Assembly: GCA_020846005.1 (NCBI GenBank)
Contig: JADLEQ010000070.1
Location: 55,347 to 119,346, forward strand
Length of the DNA stretch: 64,000 nt
Reading direction: 5' to 3'
DNA from: Polyangiaceae bacterium
GTDB lineage: Bacteria > Myxococcota_A > Polyangia > Polyangiales > Polyangiaceae
In this document: piece by piece, positions 7,699-16,255 of the stretch
Position numbering within the stretch: position 1 is the stretch's first letter
Layout of the letters: the number at the start of each line of letters is the position of its first letter
Translations under genes and position numbers: made by a program
The notes under the pieces: model-generated
Seen by the model: the letters and a program-made list of their open reading frames with translations, nothing else
What the model was told of the DNA's origin: nothing
The model's database searches: none

Positions 7699-8802
7699 AT
7701 GAAGCGACTCCTCCTCTCGGTGCTCCTCGCCCTCGGCCTGGCCCTCCCTGCGCCCGCGCGCGGCGAGCGGCTGCTCGACATGGTCGACGTCGTCGGCGCG
7801 CGGGACAACCAGCTCGTCGGCTACGGCATCGTGACCGGCCTCAACGGGACGGGGGACGACGCCTCCGCGCCCTACGCCGCGCAGTCGCTCCGCGCGCTGC
7901 TCCGGCGCCTCGGCGTGCAGGTCGACTCCAAGCAGGTGCGGCTGCGCAACGTCGCGGCGGTGGTCGTCACCGCGACCCTGCCCGCGTTCGCCCGATCGGG
8001 CTCGCGCCTCGACGTCACCGTATCGTCCATGGGGAACGCGAAGTCGCTCCGGGGCGGCGTGCTCCTGGCGGCGCCCCTGCGCGGCGGCAACCGGAAGGTC
8101 TACGCCGTCGCCCAGGGTCCGCTGGTCGTGGGCGGGTTCTCCGCGTCGGGGGCCTCGGGGAGCAGCGTCTCGGAGAACGTGACGACGACCGCGCGCATCC
8201 CCGGCGGCGGGCTCGTCGAGCGCTCCGTGCGTCCGCCGCTCGGCAAGGATGGCGTCCTGGAGCTCTCGCTCCGCTCGCCGAGCTTCGTCACTGCGCGGCG
8301 GGTCGCGGTCGCGCTCGACGGCGAGCTCGGCAAGGGTAGCGCGACGGCGACCGACGCCGGGACGGTCCGGGTGAAGGTGCCTGAGGCCCAGCGTGGGGAT
8401 CCGGTGGCGCTCGTCGCGCGCATCGCCGAGCTCGACGTGCAGCCGGAGGTGGCGGCTCGCGTCGTCATCAACGAGCGCACCGGGACCATCGTGGCGGGAG
8501 GCGACGTGCGCCTGTCGCCGGTCGCCATCGCGCAGGGCGGGATCACGATCCGGGTGACGGAGGAGAAGAAGGTCTCCCAACCGCCGCCGCTCACGCCGGG
8601 CGCCCGCACGGTCGTGGTCCCTGACAGCAAGGTCGACGCCGAGGAGCCCGCCCCCGCGCTCCACTACGTCGACGGCGCTGCGTCGCTCGCCGCGGTCGCG
8701 GAGGCCCTCGGGGTGCTCGGGGTCAGCCCACGAGATCTGGCCAGCATCTTGCAAGCGTTGAAGGCAGCAGGCGCGCTCCGCGCCGAGGTGATCGTCCAAT
8801 GA
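7699..8802 (+). CDS. flgI: Flagellar P-ring protein FlgI
   Basis: FlgI polymerises into the periplasmic P ring around the rod. The 367-residue length is typical. A signal peptide (LLLSVLLALGLALPAPARG) is followed by the family signatures LVGYGIVTGLNGTGDD and RNVAAVVVTATLPAFARSG. The gene starts 3 bp after flgH and overlaps flgJ by ATGA. Confidence 0.98.
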   Translation: MKRLLLSVLLALGLALPAPARGERLLDMVDVVGARDNQLVGYGIVTGLNGTGDDASAPYAAQSLRALLRRLGVQVDSKQVRLRNVAAVVVTATLPAFARSGSRLDVTVSSMGNAKSLRGGVLLAAPLRGGNRKVYAVAQGPLVVGGFSASGASGSSVSENVTTTARIPGGGLVERSVRPPLGKDGVLELSLRSPSFVTARRVAVALDGELGKGSATATDAGTVRVKVPEAQRGDPVALVARIAELDVQPEVAARVVINERTGTIVAGGDVRLSPVAIAQGGITIRVTEEKKVSQPPPLTPGARTVVVPDSKVDAEEPAPALHYVDGAASLAAVAEALGVLGVSPRDLASILQALKAAGALRAEVIVQ

Positions 8803-9119
8803 CCCCCGTCGCGCCGTCCTCCGTCTCTGGCCCGCCGCTCCCGCCCGAGCTGGTGCGCGTCGGGCGGGACTTCGAGGCGGTCTTCGCCCGCCAGCTCCTG
8901 CAGCCGCTCATGGAGACCAGCCTCGGCAAGGGCGGCGGCGGGGGAGTGTACGGATCCATGGTGGTGGACTCGCTCGCCATGGCGGTGACCGAGGCCGGTG
9001 GCCTCGGGCTGGCCGAGGTGGTAGCGCGGTCGCTGCTCGGCCGCCCCGGCGCCCCGCCAGCAGAATCCGCGATCCCCCCCTCAAGTTCTGGAGGAACCCG
9101 GCCGTTCCACCATCCGTGA
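8799..9119 (+). CDS. flgJ: Rod-binding protein FlgJ, N-terminal rod-capping domain only
   Basis: The 106-residue product carries only the rod-scaffold half of FlgJ: FEAVFARQLLQPLMETSL (the 'FEa.fl..mlk.mr' motif) and GSMVVDSLAMAVTEAGGLGLA. The peptidoglycan-hydrolase half found in enterobacterial FlgJ is absent. A candidate for it is encoded 16 kb away (24792-25535). The ATG overlaps the flgI stop. The last 20 residues (Pro/Ser-rich) are not conserved. Confidence 0.9.
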   Translation: MTPVAPSSVSGPPLPPELVRVGRDFEAVFARQLLQPLMETSLGKGGGGGVYGSMVVDSLAMAVTEAGGLGLAEVVARSLLGRPGAPPAESAIPPSSSGGTRPFHHP

Positions 9120-9161
9120 AGCATCGGGGGCTGGCAGGAAGCCGGCCACCCGGAGGTTGCC

Positions 9162-9443
9162 ATGAAGGGAATCAACGGAAATCCAGCGCTCGACGCCTAC
9201 CAGCGGGTGTCGTCCATCTCCGAGGCGCGGTCGGCTCGGCCGGTCGCCCCCCGCTCGGAGGAGGGGACGCACGCCGAGCCGGCGGCGCGGGTCAGCATCT
9301 CGTCCGATGCCCGCCGGTTGTCGACCGCCGGCCAGGCCCCGAGCGAGGAGAAGATCGCCGAGCTCCGCGCGGCGGTCCAGGCAGGCACCTACCAGGTCGA
9401 TCCGGAGGCAGTTGCCAGGCGTCTGATCGACGTCCTGGCCTGA
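9162..9443 (+). CDS. flgM: Anti-sigma-28 factor FlgM
   Basis: FlgM binds and holds the flagellar sigma factor FliA until the hook is complete, when it is exported. The 93 residues show the family C-terminal motif with IAELRAAVQAGTYQVDPEAVARRLID (residues about 65-91). An SD site (ggagg, 9152-9156) sits 5 nt before the ATG. No fliA gene is in this window, although its partner implies a sigma-28 class elsewhere. A TGGC...GC sequence at 9132-9147 resembles a sigma-54 site, but its -12 box is weak. Confidence 0.9.
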   Translation: MKGINGNPALDAYQRVSSISEARSARPVAPRSEEGTHAEPAARVSISSDARRLSTAGQAPSEEKIAELRAAVQAGTYQVDPEAVARRLIDVLA

Positions 9444-9450
9444 CGGTGGA

Positions 9451-9777
9451 GTGAACGCCGACGAGGATGTCGACCGCACGCTGAGCGAGCTCGAGGCTCT
9501 CGTCGAGGAGGAGCGCGTCGCGCTCCGAGCGCTGGACGCCCGCCGGCTGGGGGAGCTCGGCGAGTTGAAGCTCAGCGCGGTCGCCGCGCTGCGCGCCGCG
9601 AGCGCCGGCCTCACCGCCGAGCGCGGGCGGCGGCTGCGGTCCCTCCGCGAGCGCTTGCTCCGCAACCAGTTGCTCCTCGTCCACGCACGCGATTGCGCGC
9701 GGGCGCTCCGCGGTGGTGGTCCCCGAGAGGCGGGCAGGATCGGCCGAGCGCCGGTCCGCCTGAGCGTGCGAGGCTGA
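9451..9777 (+). CDS. flgN: FlgN-type chaperone for the hook-junction proteins FlgK and FlgL
   Basis: FlgN keeps FlgK and FlgL soluble before export. The 108-residue, largely helical product (LSELEALVEEERVALRALDAR and RLRSLRERLLRNQLLLVHA) has the size and helix pattern of FlgN, and lies in the standard position between flgM and flgK. Sequence conservation in this family is low, so position carries weight. GTG start, 7 bp after flgM. Confidence 0.85.
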   Translation: MNADEDVDRTLSELEALVEEERVALRALDARRLGELGELKLSAVAALRAASAGLTAERGRRLRSLRERLLRNQLLLVHARDCARALRGGGPREAGRIGRAPVRLSVRG

Positions 9778-9778
9778 C

Positions 9779-11155
9779 ATGCGAGGGCTCGGCGGACTCC
9801 TCGATGTGGCCCGGAGCGGCCTGACCGCTCAGACGGGCGGCGTGAACGCGTCGGCGCAGAACGTCGCGAACGCCAACACCCCGGGCTACGCGCGGCGCAC
9901 CGCGCTGCTGGAGGCCCGGGCGCTCGGGGGCGTGGACCTGGCCGCGATCCGCCGCACCTCGACGGCGTGGGTCGAGCAGCGGCTCGCTGAGGCGTCGGGG
10001 CAGGAGTCGCGGGCGTCACGGCACGATCTCGAGCTGGCGCGACTCGAGCCGCTGTTCTCGCCCACCGGCCCCTCGGTGGGGACGGATCTCGAGCGGATGT
10101 TCGCCGCGTTCGGCGAGGTGGCGTCCAACCCGAGCGATCCTACGGCGCGATCCCTCGCGCTCACCCGCGGGAGCGAGGTGGCGTCCCGGTTCCGCGAGGT
10201 GGCGGACGGCATCGCCGCCCGCCGCCAGGAGCTCCTGGAGGAGGCGAAGACGCTCGCGGAGACGGCGAGCGATCTCGCCGAGGAGCTGGCGAAGGTGTCG
10301 AGCGAGATCGCGAAGGTCGAGGCGGCCGGCGGCGACGCGGGCGGGCTGCGCGACCAGCAGGCGCGGGCGCTCTCGGATCTCTCGCAGATCGTGGATGTCC
10401 AGACGTTCGAGAACTCGAACGGCGAGCTGGTCGTCCGCGCCGCCGGCACGACGCTCGTCGAGGGCGGCGTCGCCCGCACCATGGCGGCTGATCTGGACGG
10501 CAGCGGGGACCTCCGGCTCACGGTGTCGTCGGGGAGCAGCCTCCCGGCCGACGCCACGGCGAGCCTCTCGGGGGGGCGGCTCGCCGCGATCCGCGACGCG
10601 AGGGACGGTGATCTGGAAGAGATCGCCGGCGACCTCGATCAGCTCGCGTTCGATCTGGCGTCGGCCGTGAACGCGCAGCACGCTGCTGGCTACGGCGCCG
10701 ACGGCGGGACGGGCCGCGCGTTCTTCGACGCGGGCGCCACCGTGGACGGCGCCGCGCGAGCGCTCCAGCTCTCCAGCGACGTGGCGGGGCAGCCGGACCG
10801 GGTCGCGGCGGCCGAGCTCGCCACGAGCGGCCCCGGCGACGGCGAGAACGCTCGCCGGCTGGCCGCGCTCGCCGACGCCGCCTTCGCCGCGGGAGGGCAG
10901 CGGACGGGGAGCGAGGAGTGGGGCCGCATCGTCGGCGACGTGGGCCGGCGCAAGGCGGCGACCGCCGCGGATCTGGAGACCCGCACGGCGATGCGAGAGC
11001 AAGCCGACGCGCTGCGGCAGTCCGAGAGCGGGGTCAGCCTCGACGAAGAGATGGTCTCGCTCATGCGCTACCAGCGCGCGTACGAGGCCTCCGCCCAGGT
11101 GCTGCGAACGGCGGACGAGCTGCTCGCCGAGGTCGTCTCCAGGTTCGGCCGATGA
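9779..11155 (+). CDS. flgK: Flagellar hook-associated protein FlgK (HAP1)
   Basis: FlgK forms the hook-filament junction. The N-terminus LLDVARSGLTAQTGGVNAS plus QNVANANTPGYARR is the FlgK signature, and the C-terminus ends with SLDEEMVSLMRYQRAYEASA followed by VLRTADELL, also diagnostic. At 458 residues it is short for FlgK (often above 500), consistent with reduced middle domains. It begins 1 bp after flgN and overlaps flgL by ATGA. Confidence 0.97.
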   Translation: MRGLGGLLDVARSGLTAQTGGVNASAQNVANANTPGYARRTALLEARALGGVDLAAIRRTSTAWVEQRLAEASGQESRASRHDLELARLEPLFSPTGPSVGTDLERMFAAFGEVASNPSDPTARSLALTRGSEVASRFREVADGIAARRQELLEEAKTLAETASDLAEELAKVSSEIAKVEAAGGDAGGLRDQQARALSDLSQIVDVQTFENSNGELVVRAAGTTLVEGGVARTMAADLDGSGDLRLTVSSGSSLPADATASLSGGRLAAIRDARDGDLEEIAGDLDQLAFDLASAVNAQHAAGYGADGGTGRAFFDAGATVDGAARALQLSSDVAGQPDRVAAAELATSGPGDGENARRLAALADAAFAAGGQRTGSEEWGRIVGDVGRRKAATAADLETRTAMREQADALRQSESGVSLDEEMVSLMRYQRAYEASAQVLRTADELLAEVVSRFGR

Positions 11156-12021
11156 GGATCACCGACGGCGCGCGCCAGGCCATCGTGGAGTCCTCGCTCG
11201 CTCGGGTGCGCTCGGACCACGCGCGCGCGCTCGAGACGGCGTCCACCGGGGCGCGCGTGCTGCGGGCGTCGGACGATCCCGTGGCGGCGGCCGAGCTCGC
11301 TCGTTCGAGCGCCCGCGCGGCTCGCCTCGAGTCCCACCAGGTGACGGCGCGCACGGTGCGCGGCGACGTCGAGCTCGCCGAGAGCTCGCTCGCGCAGGCC
11401 ACCGACGTGCTCGTCCGCGCGCGCGAGATCGCGACGCAGGCGGCCAACGGATCGTACTCGGCCGAGGACCGGCAGCGCATGGCCGACGAGGTCGGGGCCC
11501 TGCGGGAGCACCTGCGCTCGGTCGCCAACGTGCGCGGCTCCAAGGGGTACCTCTTCGCGGGCAGCCTCACCACCACCGCGCCCGTCGACGGCACCGGTGC
11601 GTTCGTCGGGGACGACACGCTGGCGCGCGTCGACGTGGCTCCCGGGACCACCGTGACGGTCGGCCAGAGCGGGCGAGGGGCGTTCGCCCGCGCAGGCGGG
11701 CGCGATGTCTTCGCGGATCTCGCCGCGCTCGAGGCGTCACTGTCCACCGACGATCAGGCGGGCGTGGCGGCCAGCCTGGACGTGCTCGAGCAGGGCGAGC
11801 GCCAGCTCGTCGACGCTCGCGCCGGCGCGGGGCTGACGCTCGAGCGCCTCGACGTGGCGGAGACGATCGGGGCGGAGGCGGGGGTCGCGCTCTCGGCGCA
11901 CGTGGAGCGTGTCGGCGCCGCGCCGCTCCCCGAGGCCTTTTCGCGCCTCGTCTCGCTGGAGTCGGCGTTCGAGCAGGCGGTGAGCGTCGCGCGCCGCACG
12001 CTCGAGCTCTCGCTGTTCTGA
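11152..12021 (+). CDS. flgL: Flagellar hook-associated protein FlgL (HAP3)
   Basis: FlgL is the second junction protein. The 289 residues show flagellin-like ends: an N-terminus with RVLRASDDPVAAAELARSS and REIATQAANGSYSAEDRQRM, and a C-terminus ending SLESAFEQAVSVARRTLELSLF. The ATG overlaps the flgK stop (ATGA); a longer in-frame extension upstream was rejected because it lies inside flgK. This is the last gene of the unit that begins at flgG; csrA follows with its own promoter. Confidence 0.95.
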   Translation: MRITDGARQAIVESSLARVRSDHARALETASTGARVLRASDDPVAAAELARSSARAARLESHQVTARTVRGDVELAESSLAQATDVLVRAREIATQAANGSYSAEDRQRMADEVGALREHLRSVANVRGSKGYLFAGSLTTTAPVDGTGAFVGDDTLARVDVAPGTTVTVGQSGRGAFARAGGRDVFADLAALEASLSTDDQAGVAASLDVLEQGERQLVDARAGAGLTLERLDVAETIGAEAGVALSAHVERVGAAPLPEAFSRLVSLESAFEQAVSVARRTLELSLF

Positions 12022-12112
12022 GCCGCGCCGCGAGGGTCGGGGGCGCGAGGCGCCGCCCCGCGCCGCCGCGAGTCGGGGGAAAGGGGGAACCGGTAAGCGC
12101 TCGCGCGCGGGC

Positions 12113-12128
12113 TGGCACCGAGAGTGCA
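12113..12128 (+). promoter_or_regulatory. Sigma-54 promoter for csrA-maf
   Basis: TGGCACCGAGAGTGCA keeps TGGCAC, GG-N10-GC and a TGC -12 box. The -12 G (12126) is 14 nt before the csrA ATG (12140), and the predicted +1 is near 12138. An upstream ATG at 12128 overlaps the -12 box, so it cannot be translated from this promoter. Confidence 0.75.
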
Positions 12129-12139
12129 TGGTGGCGAGC

Positions 12140-12493
12140 ATGCTCGTCATCGCGCGCCGGCGGGGTCAGGCGATCCGGATCGACGGAGAGATCTCCGTCG
12201 TGGTCACCGAGCTCAGCCGCACCACCGTGAAGCTCGCCATCGCCGCGCCGCGCGGTCGCTCGATCGTCCGCGAGGAGATCTGGCGGGCCATCGAGGAGGA
12301 GAACCGGCGGGCGGCGGAGTCCGTCGCCGAAGGCGGGTTCGGGCCGGCGCCGCTGAGCTCGCTCAGCCCGGCGTCGCTCGTGGCGGTCGGGTCGCCGCGC
12401 GCCGCGCCGGCGGTGCTGCCCGGGCCGCAGGAGGGGCGCGACGTGCCCCGGAGCGCGACGACCGCGCCGCCCGCGGAGGCCGCTGCGCCGTGA
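12140..12493 (+). CDS. csrA: Carbon storage / flagellin translation regulator CsrA with a long C-terminal tail
   Basis: CsrA binds GGA motifs in mRNA leaders and often represses flagellin translation. Residues 1-60 match the family: MLVIARRRGQAIRIDG at the start, then GRSIVREEIWRAIEEEN with the RNA-contacting Arg of the 'hREEi' motif. The remaining 57 or so residues form an Ala/Pro/Ser-rich tail not found in standard CsrA (60-70 residues in total). It is placed directly upstream of the Maf glycosyltransferase and two flagellins. The 3' end overlaps maf by GTGA. No fliW partner is visible in this window. Confidence 0.93.
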   Translation: MLVIARRRGQAIRIDGEISVVVTELSRTTVKLAIAAPRGRSIVREEIWRAIEEENRRAAESVAEGGFGPAPLSSLSPASLVAVGSPRAAPAVLPGPQEGRDVPRSATTAPPAEAAAP

Positions 12494-14391
12494 ACGCCCC
12501 CGCGCCGGCGCCCGCCGCGCCGCCCATCTCCGCGGCGAGGTTCCTCGACGCCAACCTCGAGGCGCTCGGGCTCGGCGCGCAGGCCGTCGAGCGGGTGCGC
12601 GAGGGACGGGGGCCCGCCGTCTTCTCGACGCGCCCCGACGGCTCACCGCTCCTCGCGTGGGACGGCCGCTCGCTCGACGGCGGGCCGCCGCCCGCCCTCG
12701 GGCCGCCGCAGGCGGGCGAGGTGCGGGTCGTGTTCGGGCTCGGCGTCGGCAAGGCCGTGGACGCCCTGGCGGGGGACGATGTGCCCGTCCTCGTCTACGA
12801 GCCCTCGGCGGCGATTGCGCGGGGGTTTCTCGCGCGCGGGCCCGTCGCGCTCGGGCGCGCGTCGCTCGCGACGTCCATCGAGGAGCTTCGGGAGCACTGG
12901 GGGCGCGTGGGCGCGTTCGCGACGACCGTGACGCTCCTGCGGACCGGCGGGTACGCCGAGGCGTTCCCTGACGAGCTCGCGCGGCTCGACCACGAGCTCC
13001 GCGAGCTGCTGGTTCGGTCGCTGACGAACAAGAACACCCACCGGGTGCGGGGGCGAGACTGGGCGGAGAACCTCCTCGCGAACGCTCCGCGGCTCACCGA
13101 GGCGGGGTCCGTGGCGCGCCTCGAAGGGCGGCTGGCGGGCGTGCCGGCGTTCATCGTCGGCGCCGGACCGTCTCTCTCGCGCAACGTCGCCGCGCTTCGG
13201 GACGCCGCGCGGCACGGCGTGCTCATCGCCGTGAACTCCGCGCTCCCCGTGCTCGCCCGCCACGGGGTCCAGCCGCAGTTCGTCGCGTGCATGGAGTCGG
13301 CGGATGTCTCGTCCGTCCTGCGCTCTACGGCGATCCCGGACCACGCGATCCGCGTGGTCACGCTCACCGCGCACCCGGCGAACGTCGCGTCCGGCGCGGG
13401 GCCGCTCCTGCTCACCTGGGAGCAGCTCCCCGACATCGATCGCGCGGTCGGCGACCTCACCGGCGCCAGCGGACTGCCGGCCTGCGCCAGCGTCTCGACG
13501 CTCGCGGTGTCGCTGGCCGAGCGGCTGGGGTGCGACCCCGTCGTGCTGGTGGGCCAGGATCTCGCGTACACCGGCGGGCACGTGTACGCCGCGGAGAGCC
13601 CGTTCGCCGACTCGCGCGCCAGCGTCGACGGCGAGCGTGGCGAGATCCGGCTGGAGTGGTCGGAGCCGCTCCGCGCGCTCCGCGACCCGGTGCGCGGCGC
13701 GCACCGCGCCGAGCCGTTGCAGCTCGTGCCGGGTTGGGGCACCGGGGCGCCGGTCCCGACGGGGCCGAGCTTCGCGGGCGCCCGGAGCTGGTTCGAGGCC
13801 GTCGCGCAGTGGATGGAGCGGGCGCACCCGGAGCGTCGCCTGGTCAACGCGACGGAGGGTGGGGCGCGCGTCGTGGGCTGGGAGGAGCGGCCGCTCGCCG
13901 AGCTGGTGGCCGAGCTCGCGGCGCGGGGTGCGCGGGCTCCGGATCCGGCGGAGCTCGCGGGCGATACGCCCGCGGTGACCGCGGAGCGCCTCCAGGCGTG
14001 GGGGCGCGGCCTCGCGCGCGGGGCTCGACGCTTCGCGCGCGCCGCGAGCGGCCTCGAGCGGTGCGCCCGGCGTGCGCTCCAGGCCGCCGAGCGCGGCGAG
14101 GACGCGGCCATGGGTGCGCGCCTGGCGCGGCTCGAGCGCGCCGAGGCGCTCCTGCGCCGGGAGTCCGAGGCGTCCCCGATCTTGGGCGCGTGGGCGTACG
14201 CCGACGTGGAGCGGTTCACTCAACCGAGCGAGCCGCCCGGGGCCGACGCACGCGGCCAGGCGCTCCGCGCGCTCGAGCGCGAGGTGGAGCTGGCACGGAT
14301 CCTGCGACGCGCGGCCGAGGAGCTCGAGCGCCGCGTCGAGTCGCGATTGCTGACCCCGAACGACCCCAGGAGGAGCGAGACATGTCCCTGA
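12490..14391 (+). CDS. Maf-family flagellin glycosyltransferase (motility accessory factor, DUF115)
   Basis: Maf proteins transfer nonulosonic acids (pseudaminic or legionaminic type) from CMP-sugar to Ser/Thr of flagellin before export. The central domain (about residues 215-420) has the DUF115 hallmarks: AFIVGAGPSLSRNVAALRD, VLIAVNSALPVLARHG and VVLVGQDLAYTGGHVYA. Length is 633 residues from the GTG overlapping the csrA stop. The C-terminal 150 residues are Arg/Ala-rich helices. The gene end overlaps the first flagellin by 10 bp. A nonulosonic acid operon at 19.4-25.5 kb would supply its donor; the exact sugar cannot be read from sequence. Confidence 0.88.
   Translation: MNAPAPAPAAPPISAARFLDANLEALGLGAQAVERVREGRGPAVFSTRPDGSPLLAWDGRSLDGGPPPALGPPQAGEVRVVFGLGVGKAVDALAGDDVPVLVYEPSAAIARGFLARGPVALGRASLATSIEELREHWGRVGAFATTVTLLRTGGYAEAFPDELARLDHELRELLVRSLTNKNTHRVRGRDWAENLLANAPRLTEAGSVARLEGRLAGVPAFIVGAGPSLSRNVAALRDAARHGVLIAVNSALPVLARHGVQPQFVACMESADVSSVLRSTAIPDHAIRVVTLTAHPANVASGAGPLLLTWEQLPDIDRAVGDLTGASGLPACASVSTLAVSLAERLGCDPVVLVGQDLAYTGGHVYAAESPFADSRASVDGERGEIRLEWSEPLRALRDPVRGAHRAEPLQLVPGWGTGAPVPTGPSFAGARSWFEAVAQWMERAHPERRLVNATEGGARVVGWEERPLAELVAELAARGARAPDPAELAGDTPAVTAERLQAWGRGLARGARRFARAASGLERCARRALQAAERGEDAAMGARLARLERAEALLRRESEASPILGAWAYADVERFTQPSEPPGADARGQALRALEREVELARILRRAAEELERRVESRLLTPNDPRRSETCP
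14291..14306 (+). promoter_or_regulatory. Sigma-54 promoter for the first flagellin
   Basis: TGGCACGGATCCTGCG lies inside the end of maf, with GG-N10-GC spacing. Predicted +1 near 14316 gives a leader of about 66 nt carrying an AGGAGGAG ribosome binding site (14368-14375). Confidence 0.65.
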
Positions 14392-15215
14392 GAATCAACA
14401 CCAACATCCCGTCGCTCGAGGCGCACAAGAACCTCGGGAAGGCGACCTCGATGCTCGCCAAGAGCTTCAACAAGCTCTCGAGCGGCTTCCGGATCAACAG
14501 CGCCGCGGACGACGCCGCTGGCCTCGCGATCAGCGAGAGCATGAAGTCGCAGATCCGCTCGTACGTCGTCGCCGAGCGCAACGCGAACGACGCAGTGAGC
14601 ATGGTGCAGACCGGCGAGGCCTCGCTCCAGGAGGTGCACGACATCCTCGGCCGCATGCGCGAGCTCTCGATGCAGGGCGCCAACGGTAGCCTCACCTCGA
14701 CGGATCGCGGCTACATCGACACCGAGTTCGCGCAGCTCAAGGACGAGATCGCCCGCATCCAGCAGTCGGCGCGGTTCAACGGCAAGGAGCTGGTGTCGGC
14801 GACCGCAGAGTCCATCACCTTCCAGGTGGGGCTGAACGACACCGCCAGCGACAAGATCACGGTGACGTTCGGCGGCCTCGGGCTGACGACGCTGCTCGCT
14901 ACGTCGACCAACGTGGCCGGCTCGACCGCGTCCGCCGCCCTCGCGTCGCTCAGCGTCATCGACACCGCGATCGGCACCGTGTCGACCCAGCGGGCCAAGT
15001 TCGGCGCGGCCATGAATCGTCTGGACGCCGCGGTGAGCAGCATCCAGACGATGCGGCTCAACCTGAGCGCCGCCAACTCCCGGATCCGGGACGTGGACGT
15101 GGCGGCCGAGACGGCCCAGCTCACTCGAAACCAGCTCCTCTCCCAGGCGGGCGTCTCCGTGCTGGCGCAGGCCAACCAGCTCCCGCAGCTCTCCCTGAGC
15201 CTCCTCGGCGGGTAG
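14382..15215 (+). CDS. fliC: Flagellin (copy 1)
   Basis: This is a filament subunit of 277 residues. The N-terminal D0/D1 segment (RINTNIPSLEAHKNLGKA, then LSSGFRINSAADDAAGLAIS) and C-terminal D1/D0 segment (NLSAANSRIRDVDVAAETAQ ... SVLAQANQLPQLSL) are complete. The variable outer domains are nearly absent, giving a minimal flagellin. Exposed Ser/Thr in the middle (residues about 165-190) are possible sites for Maf. The start follows a strong AGGAGG site. It is about 70 percent similar by eye to the second copy downstream. Confidence 0.97.
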   Translation: MSLRINTNIPSLEAHKNLGKATSMLAKSFNKLSSGFRINSAADDAAGLAISESMKSQIRSYVVAERNANDAVSMVQTGEASLQEVHDILGRMRELSMQGANGSLTSTDRGYIDTEFAQLKDEIARIQQSARFNGKELVSATAESITFQVGLNDTASDKITVTFGGLGLTTLLATSTNVAGSTASAALASLSVIDTAIGTVSTQRAKFGAAMNRLDAAVSSIQTMRLNLSAANSRIRDVDVAAETAQLTRNQLLSQAGVSVLAQANQLPQLSLSLLGG

Positions 15216-15277
15216 CCGGCGTCCGGGCCGGCGGAGGCGGCTCGCCGCGCCGCCCGCCGGAGGGGATGGGGCCTCAA

Positions 15278-15295
15278 GGCCGGCCCCGGCCGGCC
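15278..15295 (+). terminator. Perfect inverted repeat after the first flagellin
   Basis: GGCCGGCC-CC-GGCCGGCC forms a short, very stable hairpin 60 bp after the stop codon. There is no U-run, so it could act as an mRNA-stabilising or attenuating structure between the two flagellin genes. Confidence 0.4.
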
Positions 15296-15327
15296 GTTCA
15301 CGAGGGCATCCGGACCAACGAAGGCCC

Positions 15328-15346
15328 GGTCGGCTTCGGCCGAACC
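15328..15346 (+). promoter_or_regulatory. UUCG-tetraloop hairpin just upstream of the second flagellin ribosome binding site
   Basis: GGT-CGGC-TTCG-GCCG-(A)-ACC folds as a CGGC/GCCG stem capped by the exceptionally stable C(UUCG)G tetraloop, with a bulged A below. It ends 5 nt before the GGAAGGAG ribosome binding site (15352-15359), which contains two GGA triplets that CsrA could recognise. Confidence 0.5.
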
Positions 15347-15365
15347 TCCACGGAAGGAGATCCCC

Positions 15366-16190
15366 ATGCCCCTCTACATTCAGACCAACGTCGCCTCCCT
15401 CGCCGCCCAGCGCAACGTCCACCGCAACCAGTCCGCCCTGGGCAAGAGCTTCGACCGGCTCTCGAGCGGCTACCGCATCAACACGGCCGCCGACGACGCG
15501 GCGGGCCTCGCGATCAGCGAGAGCATGAAGTCCCAGATCCGCTCGTACACGGTCGCCGAGCGGAACGCAGCCGATGGCATCTCGATGGCGCAGACCGCCG
15601 AGGGTGCGCTCGGCGACGTGCACGACGTCCTCGGGCGCATGCGCGAGCTCGCGATGCAGTCCTCGAACGGGTCGCTCACCGACACCGATCGAGGGTACAT
15701 CGACACCGAATTCGCGCAGCTCAAGGACGAGGTGTCGCGCATCCAGGACTCAGCGAAGTTCAACGGGAAGGAGCTCATCGGCGCCTCGACCTCGAGCATC
15801 ACGTTCCAGGTGGGGCTGAACAACACCGCGGCCGACCAGATCACGGTCGACTTCGGCAACGTGTCGCTGACCGGCCTGGTCGCGACGAGCCTGAGCGTCG
15901 GCTCGCTGTCCGGAGCGCAGGGCGCGCTGTCGACCATCGACACCGCGATCGGTGCGGTGTCCACGGCGCGCTCCGGCTTCGGCGCGGCGATGAACCGGCT
16001 CGAGGTCGCGTCGTCGAACATCCAGACGATGCGCCTCAACCTGAGCGCCGCGAACTCGCGCATCCGGGACGTGGACGTCGCCTCCGAGGCGGCCTCCATG
16101 AGCCGCAACCAGGTGCTCACGCAGGCGGGCGTCTCCGTCTTGGCCCAGGCGAACGGGCTGCCCCAGCTCGCCTTCGGCCTGATCGGGTAG
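15366..16190 (+). CDS. fliC: Flagellin (copy 2)
   Basis: This is the second filament subunit, 274 residues, with the same minimal architecture: QTNVASLAAQRNVHRNQSAL and LSSGYRINTAADDAAGLAIS at the N-terminus, SVLAQANGLPQLAFGLIG at the C-terminus. Ser/Thr/Gly-rich residues about 165-190 are the most divergent part from copy 1. No sigma-54 or sigma-28 site is recognisable in the 150-bp gap, so it is probably co-transcribed with copy 1 and tuned by the leader hairpin. The ATG is 7 nt after GGAAGGAG. Confidence 0.97.
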   Translation: MPLYIQTNVASLAAQRNVHRNQSALGKSFDRLSSGYRINTAADDAAGLAISESMKSQIRSYTVAERNAADGISMAQTAEGALGDVHDVLGRMRELAMQSSNGSLTDTDRGYIDTEFAQLKDEVSRIQDSAKFNGKELIGASTSSITFQVGLNNTAADQITVDFGNVSLTGLVATSLSVGSLSGAQGALSTIDTAIGAVSTARSGFGAAMNRLEVASSNIQTMRLNLSAANSRIRDVDVASEAASMSRNQVLTQAGVSVLAQANGLPQLAFGLIG

Positions 16191-16208
16191 TCGCTCGACG
16201 ACGGTACA

Positions 16209-16240
16209 TGGGCGCGCCGGCGGTGACGTCGGCGCGCCCA
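16209..16240 (+). terminator. 11-bp stem inverted repeat after the second flagellin
   Basis: TGGGCGCGCCG and CGGCGCGCCCA pair perfectly around a 10-nt loop, 19 bp after the stop codon and 16 bp before the fliD promoter. No U-run is present. Position and stem strength suggest transcript termination or 3' protection of flagellin mRNA. Confidence 0.6.
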
Positions 16241-16255
16241 GCCGCGACAGGGGAC

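Noticed and set aside
9132..9147. TGGCAGGAAGCCGGCC before flgM as a twelfth sigma-54 promoter
   Set aside because: Spacing is GG-N10-GC, but the -12 element reads CGGC, the predicted +1 lies after the flgM ribosome binding site (ggagg 9152-9156), and GG-N10-GC is frequent by chance in GC-rich DNA.
15216..15365. A separate promoter for the second flagellin
   Set aside because: No GG-N10-GC with TGC, no sigma-28 pattern and no -35/-10 pair was found; only hairpins and the ribosome binding site are visible.
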